Assembly (NCBI GenBank): GCA_017506865.1
Contig: JAFCMP010000109.1
Coordinates: 62,001 to 126,000, forward strand
Direction: 5' to 3'
Source of the DNA: Tribonema minus
Lineage: Eukaryota; Sar; Xanthophyceae; Tribonematales; Tribonemataceae
Length of the DNA: 64,000 bases
The translations under genes and the position numbers were made by a program. This document shows positions 46,654 through 57,800 of this stretch, in pieces. Below the pieces are notes generated by a model. It was not told the origin of the DNA. It searched no databases and saw only the letters and a list, made by a program, of their open reading frames with translations. Every line of letters starts with the position of its first letter. Position 1 is the first letter of the stretch.

Positions 46654-46971
46654 ATGATTGCTCAAGTTTTATCACGGCGACTTCTGCTCATGCTCTGCAC
46701 TGCGTACATGACATTCCTGTGTGCGGACTTGGCTGAACTGAATAAATCGACTACATTGGCATTTATGTCCATGCATGAATCCACTGCACCTCTTCTTCAA
46801 CATCAGGCCCGATCCTGGGCACGTTCCTCATCCGTGTTAGCTGTGGCCTGCTTGATCGCCGAGACCGTGCCTCGAGGTCTCATCAATAGTGTACGCGGCC
46901 ACGGGGACGCTGTTCTGATAATACTTGCTCTTCTGTCCACACCGTTGGCGGCACTTCTGCGGCAGCAATGA
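46654..46971 (+). CDS. Small hydrophobic ORF
   Basis: 105 codons from an ATG that follows directly on a consensus acceptor (cttctctaacag). The peptide has a hydrophobic N-terminal segment after three basic residues (MIAQVLSRRLLLMLCTAYMT), a polar middle and a hydrophobic C-terminal stretch (AVLIILALLSTPLAALL), so it could be a two-pass membrane protein or an exon of one. No family is recognised. Composition is unlike the neighbouring low-complexity frames, which is the main reason to list it. Confidence 0.35.
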   Translation: MIAQVLSRRLLLMLCTAYMTFLCADLAELNKSTTLAFMSMHESTAPLLQHQARSWARSSSVLAVACLIAETVPRGLINSVRGHGDAVLIILALLSTPLAALLRQQ

Positions 46972-47117
46972 ACTTCAAAGCTCCAGTAACAGCGGACATT
47001 CAGGGGTTTTCCGCGACGTTTATTCGCGCCAGTTGTACAACGAGGACGCCATCGCTCTCTTAGTCAACAACAGCACCCCGCGACAGTTCATCAGCAAGGA
47101 CATCAGTATTGGGCAAG

Positions 47118-49752
47118 ATGAATGCTCTTCTGATTACTCTGGGCTTCCTGGGCGTCGTGCATGGGTTCGTTCCAGCTGGCGCGGTGCACAACGTGCAGTG
47201 GCACAGCGGCAGCAGCCTCAGTCAACTGCCGGAGGGGCTGCTGCTGCGTGCAGCCACGACAGGCGACAATCAGGACTACTCTATGCAGGACCTGATGGAT
47301 GCAGTCAATGCGCTCCACGACGAAGTGCGGTCGTTCCGGACAATGATGGACGCGAAGGTCGAGCAATCAGAGGCTGGAAGAGCTAGTGAACGAGCGGGGC
47401 GAGCTGATAGACACGATGCTACTCACACAGGAGGAGATTGGCAGAGAAATTGTATATTTCAATAGGAACCTGGACGGGCTCATAGACTTGAAGGCACGCG
47501 GATACGCCGGACAGCAGCAGTATGTGCAGCCCAGTGCCAGGTCGGTGTTTGCCAGATCCATTCAGGACTTGGGACAGCTTGTACCACGCGACATCATAAA
47601 GAGCGGTCATGGAAGGCCGGGCAGCCCCGCTGCGTTGATCACCCAGGCTGCTGTGAGGTTCGTTGAGGAGCGCGTGCCGGAGCGCCTTCTGCGATGCATT
47701 CACGCCAAAGTCCAGGTACGACGTGTGATGCAGTTAGCGGCAGTACACCGGCATGCCATGGTTAAAGCGTTGTCTGCTAGAAAGCGGCGCACCATTCATT
47801 GATGGCGGCAATCAAGCACATCAGCATCTATAGTAGCGCGCGCCGTTGGTCACGGTACCCTGGCTGCAGCTGTTGCTCACTTGTGGCAAATTGTAGGAAA
47901 GAGGTGTTGCATGAGCAGTGCACTGTGCGTGTTCACTCGTTAGGTACTGCACGTGTGTCTTGTGTCTCGTGTTGTGTACATAGCCCATGCCACGTCGTCT
48001 ACCATTGCCAGTGGCTGTAGTCTAGCGCACAGTTCAGCAGCAAGTACGGTAGCGTACATTGGAGCATACGGAGCAGAACTCCAGATGTGCTGCTGCAGTA
48101 GTTTCACGGCATGAAGACGCAACAGGCTATGAGGTGTATATGGTGTAGAGGTGCGTCGCTGCTGTCTGTAATGTGTGCTCTGTGCCTGTATGTCCCCGTG
48201 ACTGATGCACTTAGCGGCGCAGGTATGCTTTCAAAGCAGCGCATCGAACACGAGCAAGTACAGGCGCCACCTCATGATACCGTGCCCTCAGTGTTTGATG
48301 CACACAACTCGGCCAGCATGGGCTGCGGAGCATCTCCATGCAATCCACCATGCTACTGCACGTTTTAGTGATGCCGTCATTTTGGCTATGCTGCATACGC
48401 GTGGCTCTGACTTGCTGTTTTCCCATTGCTCTGCTGCATACTCATGGTTCAGAACACTGGTCTCACTTGCTGTTTTCCTATCGCCCTTTCCCTGCTTCTC
48501 GCTGCCAGCAGTCAGGCGACGTCTCTGAGCTGCCGTGGTTCAACAGCGATGGGAGCGTCGACCACAACGGTCTCGACAAGTTCATTGGCGCTTGCAAAGA
48601 CAAAGCCCTGTGTCGGCATCTGAGGCAGCTGCGAGACGTACTTCTGTTGAACAAGGAAGACCGCGTGCAGGTGGGTTTATGTAATTCCCCAGTATCCTTC
48701 ATGCCCACGGGCTGCAGCTATGCGCTTTTGTACTTCATTGCACCATGCTGTTGGTAGCAATGATAGACTAGTGGTGACGTCTGCTTTCCGTCAGTGGAAA
48801 TGACAGTGTTGACGTCTCATTTCCGCTCCTTCGCCGCTCTCGTGCCACAGTTCTGTAAGCAATTGCGGTGGCTTGAGGGCAGGTAATGTCAGAATGAAAT
48901 TGTGCATGTTGAGTGTGGATGTACATGATGCACCCTTGTAGTGAGGCCATGTCATTGCAGCAATGCATGTACGTTCTTGTGGTGTCGTTGACTGCATGTG
49001 GTGCGCCAAACTACCTAGGGTTTGGATGGGGGGCGGTAAAGTCGAGGGTAGGGTTGCAGCAAGGGGCATTGTACAAGTCAGCGCACCTTGTGTCTGCGCG
49101 TGTGACACTGGACCCCTCTATCACCTCGAATCGTGAACAAGTCCACAAGGCAGCTGTGCTGGAGCACAAAGGGTGATCTACATAGGCGCACGAGAGCAGG
49201 TGGTTTAACTGCTTTCTTGGAACAGGCGCTGCTGCCAACGCGTCCGCTCTGTCCTGCGGGCCTGAACTAAGTACTGTCCGTGTATATTCATTGCTATCTT
49301 CTGCCTGTCCGCAGGAGCTGGTGGGAAGCAGCAGCGGCATCATGTGCCTGCTGGCCGCGGCGCACGCGCCCCAATTCCTCAACGAAAACGACAAAACGCA
49401 CATCGTGCCCGCCGACACGCTCGAGTTCGACCTCACTCGGCACACGGTGAACGCCGTCGTCATGAGCGACCGACGCCTCGCCATCGACATTGCCATCGGT
49501 GAGGCATCTGCTGCGCTGCCCCCTGTTGAGGAGGCCGTGCAGCAGCTGGGGCTGAGCCTGGGGGCCTTCAAGTGGCTGATCACCATGTGCAGGCCCGACC
49601 CCAAGCCGGAGGCGGTCCTCGTCGGTCGCCTCTGCATCAGTTGAGCTAGCCTGATCAAGCACGACCGCAAGGACTTTGAGGACCAGTGCAAGTTGGCCGA
49701 GGCCACGTGGGGGTACAGACTCGCTCTGGAACCCGTACATAGTCATGTGTAG
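47118..49752 (+). CDS. Probable plastid-targeted protein with a frame slip and an in-frame TGA
   Basis: Exons 47118-47715, 48512-48670 and 49315-49644 (TGA) join in phase 0. The N-terminus MNALLITLGFLGVVHG is a signal peptide followed at once by FVPAGAV, the aromatic-start transit peptide expected for secondary red-type plastids. A coiled coil follows. The frame changes by one base near 47365 (DAKVEQSE, then RLEELVNERGELIDTMLL). Later parts include PWFNSDGSVDHNGLDKFIGA, SSSGIMCLLAAAHAPQFL and HTVNAVVMSDRRLAIDIAIG. No known family is recognised. Exon 2 has a tandem NAGNAG acceptor (cagcag, 48506-48511). After the TGA the same frame stays open for 35 ordinary-looking codons to TAG 49750-49752 (LIKHDRKDFEDQCKLAEATW). 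This suggests readthrough, recoding or a recent nonsense change. Confidence 0.6.
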
Positions 49753-49762
49753 AGCGTGACTG

Positions 49763-49783
49763 TCGTGGTGAGAATCACCACGA
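49763..49783 (+). other. Hairpin 10 bases after the TAG at 49750-49752
   Basis: TCGTGGTGA, loop GAA, TCACCACGA: a 9-bp perfect stem in the 3' flank of the plastid-type gene. It lies between GTGA (49756-49759) and a GA at 49786-49787. It could be a 3' UTR element. Confidence 0.7.
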
Positions 49784-51878
49784 GCGACGCAAATGTACTG
49801 ATGGACTTGTATTCATATAGAGGCCTCAAGTTAGGCCGAGTGCCTAGGGTTGACTGCTGCGCAGCAGGCCCTAGTTTGCAAGAGTATGAACACAACTGAA
49901 GAATATCGCTCACGATAATGAAACATATTCTTAACTTCACCAACCTGCTGAATTAAACATCTACCCTCATCTGTGGGGGGAGCGAGGAGTTTCTTGGTGT
50001 TTGTCTGGTGACGGTTGTAGCCTATACATATAAATGGTACTTGCGGATTTGAATGTACGCCGTGAGACCTGAAGCAGGTGTCGAAAGCAGATTTTTCAAT
50101 GGTGTGCTCCTTGGTTCTGCACTCTCAACTTCCACTTGCACTTCAAAACGTAACAGTGCCTTCGCCTTCGCCTTTTTCACATTGTCCCATGACCCAAGCC
50201 CCACCTTAAGACAAGACGGGGCGGGGTGTGTGTGGGGGGGGAGGTGCATTGTATTTTGCTGTATGAATTTGCTGTATGAAGCAGCGGTCAAGCAGCTGAG
50301 GACAACAGGGACAAGCGCACTCGGCAAGGTGCCCCTGCTGAGTTGGCGGGGCAGGAGGGGGGCGGGCATCGTACCTCATTGCGCGAAGCACCTGAGCACA
50401 ATACGGGACAGAACAGAGCTCAAGCAGAGCACAATTTTGCGCCTGCGTGTCAGTGCCCAGCCGCCGATCACAATGACCCGCTGCGTGAGACTGCGCGCAA
50501 CAAAGTTTGCAAGCGTGCGCTTGAGCTACCCACTGAGCTTGGGGGGGGGAGGGGCGAGCAGGGCATGCTGCTGCTGTGCGCCCAGGTGTTGCCGATACAA
50601 CGCACCTCGGTACCTGTACGACATTGATGCGTCGTATCGACAACACCTGGGCGCACACCGCTTGCAGCAGCTGACGACGCGCAGGAACCCCACAGAGCTT
50701 GCAGGCTGGTCAGCATAGCGTGCGTCGCGGCAGACGGCCACCGGTGACATGGGGGGTGGATTGAAAGTGACAATGACCTTGACGTTAAACTTGAAGATAC
50801 CCCTGGTGACGTGAGGTTGTTGAATGTGAAGATAGCTCAGGCGCGCGCTGGGTCAGACCCCACCTTGGCATCGACATTTCCAATGAGAGTCAGTACACAT
50901 ATGTTTGTAGAACACATGATGCGTGCAACAGACGGCGCCGCCAGTGAGCCGTTGCTTGTTCAACTGCGGCGGGGTGGAAAGCCATCACAATTGATGATCG
51001 CGTGCATCTTTGCTTTTAGGGAATGTGTGCACCCGAATCGTGAACACACCTGGCATGTGATGATCATTGCTGACACGAGTCTCAGGCAAATGTATGGGAC
51101 ATTGTTGTGCGCCCAGCATAAGACAGGACGCGGTAGTGAACAGCAAAATGGGGGTGTTATGCAGGAGAGGACACGGGCAGTGACAGCAAACGGGGTGTTT
51201 TGTGTGTTGTTTTGATAAAAAGAAGTGTGTTTGCATCTGCAATATCTAATCGCCCGCCGTGTGCGTGTGCAAATTGTGACTTTAAGCGCTTTTTGGAAGC
51301 GTGTGCCTCCACTAGGTATGTTGAACTCCACACAAGTGTGCATCAGCGTATCAAAAATGTCGTGAATCTAGTTGAGCACTGCGCCACAGCTACACTAGGG
51401 CCGGCGCACCAACAGTCCTGCCAATGCAAGACGAGAATTGCGCCACTCGCGCGTGAGCTCCCCCCAATACCATGTCCCAAAGACAGCCACTCAGTGCTCT
51501 ATGCGAGCGCACCGCGTTGTGCGCGCAACCCTCTGCAGGCAGACGTGACCGCTGCCGCCGCTGCAGCTGCCGTTGCTGTGCCATAAAGCCACACAGCGCT
51601 GAAGTTGTCCGGCGCGGCGCCGCTGGGAAGGAAAGCCCTTCCAGCCGTGGCGCTGGCGCCTGATGCTGCCGCTGCCGCTGCCGCGCCCGCATGTAGCAGC
51701 AGCTTTTGCACCGGCGCTCCTGCTTCCGAACACCAGCAAAACCCGCTCTCGCGGACGTGAACGCGGTCGCTGACGCGATGCTGCGCGCCGCCGCCGCCGG
51801 CGCGCGCGCCCGCGCGACTGCCCGCGGCAGCGGCGGCGGCGCGGCGGCGCATTGATCACAGGGCGGTGCCTGCTCGCG
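49784..51878. other. Spacer and 3' flank of the FAD oxidoreductase gene
   Basis: A plus-strand frame at 50811-51215 reads as ordinary protein for about 100 codons (STHMFVEHMMRATDGAASEP, then CIFAFRECVHPNREHTWHVM), but it has no ATG at its start and no recognised domain. It may be an exon of an unknown gene or a relic. The segment 51500-51860 is Ala/Gly-rich on both strands and shows no gene. Confidence 0.35.
50575..50657. repeat. 30-bp inverted repeat with a 23-base loop
   Basis: The left arm 50575-50604 (tgtgcgcccaggtgttgccg and on) and right arm 50628-50657 are complementary at 28 of 30 positions. The loop is cctcggtacctgtacgacattga. It could be a small foldback element or the stem of a small-RNA precursor. 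Confidence 0.85.
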
Positions 51879-54800
51879 CTACCGCACCCACGGGCTGGCG
51901 AGGCCGAGCGGCTTGAGCGCCTCCATGATGCCCTTGTTGACGGCGCGGCTGACAACGACCTGCGGCTCGTCGGCGCGGATGGGGATGACGTCGTGCTGCC
52001 GCCGGAAGGCGGGGCTGCGGCGCGGCGGCAGCAGCAGCAGCGGCAGCAGCAGCGGCAGCAGCAGCAGCAGCAGGGGGCAGCACACGAGTTGAGCACCGCT
52101 GCCGTGCCTGCTCCAATGCTGAGAGCATGTTGTCGAGGGGCCGCCCAGCAGCAGCGATCAGCATACGAGCTGAGTGCCATCGCCGCGTCTGCTCATGCGC
52201 GGGTGCATGCGCAATGTGTAGCATGCTTAACAATTTTGTCAACACAGTGTGCAACACATTCATGGTAGGCGGCAGACTGAGGCTACGGAGCGGTTTCGTT
52301 TGCCGGGGTTGGCAAGACCTCCTGAAGCCCGGGTTGCACCATACAGACCATTGTTTGGGTTGATGATGGCCAGATGCCCTCTAGTCATCCTGCGCATGCG
52401 CGCCGTCGTTGGGAGTGGATGAAGGCTTAGTCAAAAGAAGAAGAAAAAGAGGCTTACGATACACAGCGCCCGCTTCAAACGCAACCTTCAAGCTTCATCT
52501 CGTTGCAGCAGCAGGTTGTGCGTACATGCCCCCGCTACAAAATCGGTTTCTGTTTGCAAAAAGACAACCTACCCCAGTGAACCGTTCCGTGCGAGCGCGT
52601 TGGCGGCCTCGAGGCCGCTCACAAAAGCGCGCTCCTGGCACAGTCCCTTGGCGCCGTGCTCCCGCTCCCCCATGCGCACCTGAGGGGTTTGGGTTAGGGG
52701 TTTAGGTCATGAGGGGGCAGATTAGGGTTGATTTCAAGTGCACCTCCAGGCAACAGGGCAGCTTCAGTGACAGAGGCGAACCCACAGAGTCGCGGGACGG
52801 GGCTAAGCGGTTTCAAGTATCGCAACAGTCCTGCTCTCTGCGCGCGCCCACGAGCATGTGTGACGTACATGTGCACTGACACCGCTGGCGCTCCATGCAT
52901 ATGTACCTCCACATGCGCAGCAACAGACCGTAGCTGCAAGAGTCTGCGCGGCGGCGACGGAGGCGTGCATCGGTGGGAGGGCGCGGCAACGAGGTGGCAG
53001 ACCGACAGAAGGTGACTGCCGGCGATGGACAGAGCGATGTTGAAGTTGCAGCAGCAGTGCGCGCGGACCGCTGAGGTCCTTCGGGCCATCCGCATGCTCG
53101 ACATGAGCTGCCTGACGCGCAGACAAGACAAGAAAGTTTTTGTTTATGTTTTTGTGTCACACACGGCTGAGACCGTGCTGCCTGGCGCTGTGCACGAGCG
53201 TTTAGGGCCCCCCCGCTTTCATAGTACTGCTGCTGGGGGCCTCAAGGGTGGGCTGAAGCCGCTGCAACGTATATGGCACGCCGGTCGGACGTCGTTGGAC
53301 GTCAGATGTTCACTAAAACAGTTCGATTGCGCGGCAATTCAGCAGCGGCATGCGATGCAGCAGCGCCGACGTGGCAATCTGAGGGTCTGCACCTCGGCGC
53401 TTGGTGCTGCACATGACTTCAACTTGAAGTGCGCGCTGCGGCGCTCACCCAGTCCGCGGAGCACACGAAACTGCGCAATCAGTACGCAATAAGTGCGCGC
53501 GAGCTGAAGCGCTCAGCGTGCCGGAGAAAGGTGCTCTCGCAGTCCCCTATGCACCTGGGGGGTGGGGATGTCTCCTGCCGCATGCTCTGTCGCGCAGTGG
53601 CAAACAGAAGCTGATGCGATGCATCGCGACTTCTGCCCCTTCCAGAAACGGGCGGCGCGAGCCGCGCGCTGCACATTACTTCAACTTGAAGTGTCTGCTA
53701 TAGCGCTTACCCCGTCCCCGGTGCACACGAGGTTGGGGACGGCCGTCTGCAGCGGCAGCCGCACGCCGTACGAGCCCGGTCGATTTTCTTACATTACTTC
53801 AACTTGAAGTTCCTGCTAAAGCCTCACCCAGTCCCTGGTGCACATGAGGTTGGGGGCGGCCGTCTGCAGTGGCGGCCATGAGCCGTACGAGCCTGGCGAA
53901 TTTTTGTATACATTACTGCAACTTGAAGTGCCTGCTAAAAAAACAAGAACTTACCCAGTCCCCGGCGCACACGAGGTTGGGCACAGTCGTCTGCAGCGGC
54001 GGCCGCGAGCGATAGGAGCCCGGTGAAAAAAAGGAGACGGCACCGGGATAGCGCACCACGTGGGCGTCCACCGCCTGTACAGCACAGTTGAAGTAGCGGA
54101 TCGTTTGTTGAGGTTTCAGAACGCACACACGCAGGGCGAATGGGGGTGTGAGGGGAGGTGTCAGAGCAGTCACCGGTCTGCAGCTGAGGTAATCGTCTGA
54201 AATCAAGTTCAACCTTGAAGTTGTGTCGTGGCGCCACGTGCCCGCCGACTACAAATGAGGCCCGGGAAAGGGGTCATCATCATGAGGGGCTGTCCCCCGT
54301 GCCCCTCCCCTCCCACTTTGTCGCCATATGGGGGTTTTGTAGAGGGGGATGCCAGGGAACAACACGAGGGCGGCTTGAGGCGACCAGATGTGCTTTTCAC
54401 CAGTAAGAACATGGGGAAGCCGGCGCAGTCTACTACCGCCTGTCAACATGGGGAGTCAACGATGCGCGCTCGCAGCTCGATAAGAATGGCAAGAATGGCA
54501 AGACCACGCTCGCCCTTCACCAAGCACGAGCGCCCAGGGGGCCACGACTGACCTTGACCTTGGCGAACCCCGGCACCGCCTGCGGCAGCAGCTCCTGCAG
54601 CAGAAGTTCAACAATGTCCTCGTCGCTCAGCGCGAGCAGCGCGCCGGCGTTGTAGAAGTCCGCCGCGACGACGCTCCCCTGCGGCGTCTCGCCGCCCCAC
54701 AGCACTGCGGGGTGGGAGAGTCACAAAAACTGGAAGAAGTTGGGGTCATGACAAAAGCGGCAGACAAAGTCCCATGCAGGATCTTAAACCCCACAGCACC

Positions 54801-57800
54801 GCACGGTGGGAGAGTCACAGGAATAAGTTGAAATTATGATGATGGCAGCGGACTGAAGTCCCTTGCAAGATTTCGTCGCCCCATAGCGCGCTGCGCGGTA
54901 GGAGAGTCGCGGGGGATCAGAAGAAGTTGAAGCCGGTCATGGCGCCGAGGCGAAGCGAGGAGGTCACGCGGCGCCAAGGCGCAGGTGCTTGCGCGGAGTA
55001 CGGAGTCACGCGCGTGGCCTGACATGTGTGCTACCCCTACCTACCGTACAGCATCAACGCTCAGCACCGCAAGCTCCGTGGCGGGCCGCGTCGCCTGGTG
55101 CCCGCCGCCATGCACAGCCCCCTGCGGCGTCTCCGAACCGCACGCAGCAGGCATGCACGTCACAAAATCAACGGTCGACAGAGATGTGTACGAGAGACCT
55201 CTCATATCGTTCGAGAAAGCTCATCAGGAGGTAGGCAAGTGCGTGCCTCCGTCAGCCTTGCGGCGCTCGCCCGCGCGCACCACGTGGACGCGGCGGTCAG
55301 GAGGAGAGTCACCCGTGGGCGCGCGGGGACGCCTGCCTGCGCTTGCTCTGTGCAGTGCGGACGTCGAGGGCGGCGCTCGGCAGCACAGAGATGAGCAGCT
55401 CGGATGATCCGTACGGCGTCCGAGAAGAAACGACGCGCGTATGAACCGGGCACCTTCGCACACGCTGGCTTTGCTTCTTTTCGACGTCATTCCGCAGGTG
55501 GTGCATGCGCCGACATACGAGTACTGCGCCGCGCGACAAGTGCGCAGGCATGTCCTCCAGAGACGCGCCAGACACCCAAGCACGCGTCAACTGAGCCGCA
55601 TCGCGGCCGCGCCGCCACTCACTCGTTGTCCTAACCCTGATCCTAAAGCCTGATTGCCGCTGCTGTGAAAGCGCGTGCCGGCGACTGCGTGCCGTAATGC
55701 GCGATGCGGCACACCCGTCAACATCATCCTGGCACCGAATGAGGTGTTGATCCCCTGAGCCGCTTCACAAACACGCACATGCAGACACTCACTGTCATTG
55801 TCCTGCAGCTGGTCCAGCATGAAGAACGTGCCGCCTGCGCCGCGCAGACCCGCGAAGCGCGACAGCACGTTGGCCGGCGTGTCCGTCGCGACATAGCCGT
55901 CCAGCCAGATCCTGCGCGGGCGCGGCAGCAGCAACGGCAGCAGCGGCGGCAGCGGCGGCGGCGGCGGCGGAGGTGCGAGCGTGAGGTGCGTTGTTGAGCG
56001 CTGCACACCGAGCACTGCCACATACAACACGCACAGCACTACCCCGTGAGCACATTGCAGCGAGCACACTGCGCGCTGCCGCTGCTGACGACGGGGCGCT
56101 GCGGCATGCAGGGCTTTTAAGGGCTGTCGCCTCGCGATGTGTTTCGCGGAGCGTGAAAAGGCGTGTGGCCACGATGCGTTCAACGGCAGTGATGATGAGG
56201 TGCCCGGCACAGCGCCCGCACGCACGAAACGCAAACTCGCACGCATGTGCCTGTAGGCCTCGTTGGCACGACGTCGATCGTTAAGCGACGCCACTGGCCT
56301 TCACACGTACATACCTAGTGGCCAAAAAGAGTTGATTGTGTTGGCTGGCGCGGGCGGCCGCGAGCGCGGGTAATACAATCCTGGTAGCCTCGACGTCAGC
56401 CGTGCACCTTCTTGTTTCATGGCCCGATCGTGCTGTGCAATGCACCGGCACGAGCCCTTGTACTACGTACATCCCTTCTGACCGTGACGGCGATCGTGTG
56501 CTACCTACATACATGCCTCGTGGCCATGACATCGATCGTGTTGAGCGCTGCAGCAGCCGTGAGCTCTTGAACTACAGTACATTACTTGTGACCACGACGG
56601 CGATATTGTGCTACCTACATGCATACCTCGTGGCCATGACGTCAATCGTGTTGAGCGACGCAGCGGCTGTGAGCTCGGGGCACGCCTTGGCGAGCGCCGG
56701 GCTGCCGTTGACGATGGCGCGCATGCCCTTGGCACCCACCGCCAGCACACAGCCGTCCAAACCATCCAGCGTCCCCTGCACGTGCGCACGATGAACAGGG
56801 CGGTGAGAATCGCATAGGAGTAAGGATGCGGTGGGCTGAGACGAACGCGCTTGCGTGTGATGCGCCCATCAACATGGCAAGTTGTACTTCCAAAGTACTT
56901 TGTTTGCATACTTTGTCACACAGCATTGACGATGGCGCGCATCCCCTTGGCACCCACCGCCAACACACACCTATCAAGACCGTCGAGCGTCCCCTGTGCA
57001 GTGAAACGGTTAAAAGTAAAAAAAGTAGGGTCAAAATGAGGCACGCTTGCGTACGATGCGCCGATCAACGTATTGACATACTTTGAAGCCTACTTTTGAT
57101 GGGAGAATAACGTTGACGATGGCGCGCATGCCACTTGGCGCCCACAGCTAGCACACAGCCGTTCAGACCATCCAGCGTCACCTGCACGTGCGCACGATGA
57201 ACAGGGCGGTGAGGATCGCGTGGAGCTAAGGATTGCGCGCGTGCGCCCCTCGCTCTCGAAGATCAAATCACATCATTCTTCAAATACATGAAACTTCAAG
57301 TACAAGGACTTGAAGTTCAAGTATTTCACAAGCTCTGAGGAAGTGCAACTTGGAGTGTGTACTTGCCCTGGTGCCGTCGCGCTGCCGGTAGGTCACAGCC
57401 TCAACTCTGCCGCCCGCGCCCAGCGCCACGCTCTCCGCAAACGTGCCGCCCATGACGTTGATGTCCGTCGTCGTCTGCAGCCGCGCCGCCAGCGGGGCGA
57501 TGATCGCCTGCGGCGCAGAGTGCGGCAATCACAACAAAAGCACAGGGGTCACATGTGCAGGCTCGCTGGAAGAGCAAAGTGCGCGCACACGATAGATCAG
57601 TAGGTGGCGCAGGCGCGGCGGGCAACCGAGACTGCGCAAGTTGCCCCCGCTGCCCAGGCAGGAGACTCTCGAGCCCAGTGATCCCTGTGAGGTACTCCAG
57701 CGCTTGTTGCCTAACTCTAACCCTAACCCTAACCCTAACCCTAACCCTAACCGCTAACCCTAATCGGGTGATGAACGCGCAGCGTGCGCCTCGAACGACG

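Noticed and set aside
47362..47374. A 13-base mini-intron that would repair the frame of the plastid-type gene
   Set aside because: Much shorter than any accepted spliceosomal intron; a one-base error or mutation is simpler.
49754..49790. SECIS element for the in-frame TGA
   Set aside because: The GTGA, AA and GA positions are suggestive, but the stem closes on a three-base loop, unlike a standard SECIS apical loop. Kept only as a weak note in the finding on the TGA.
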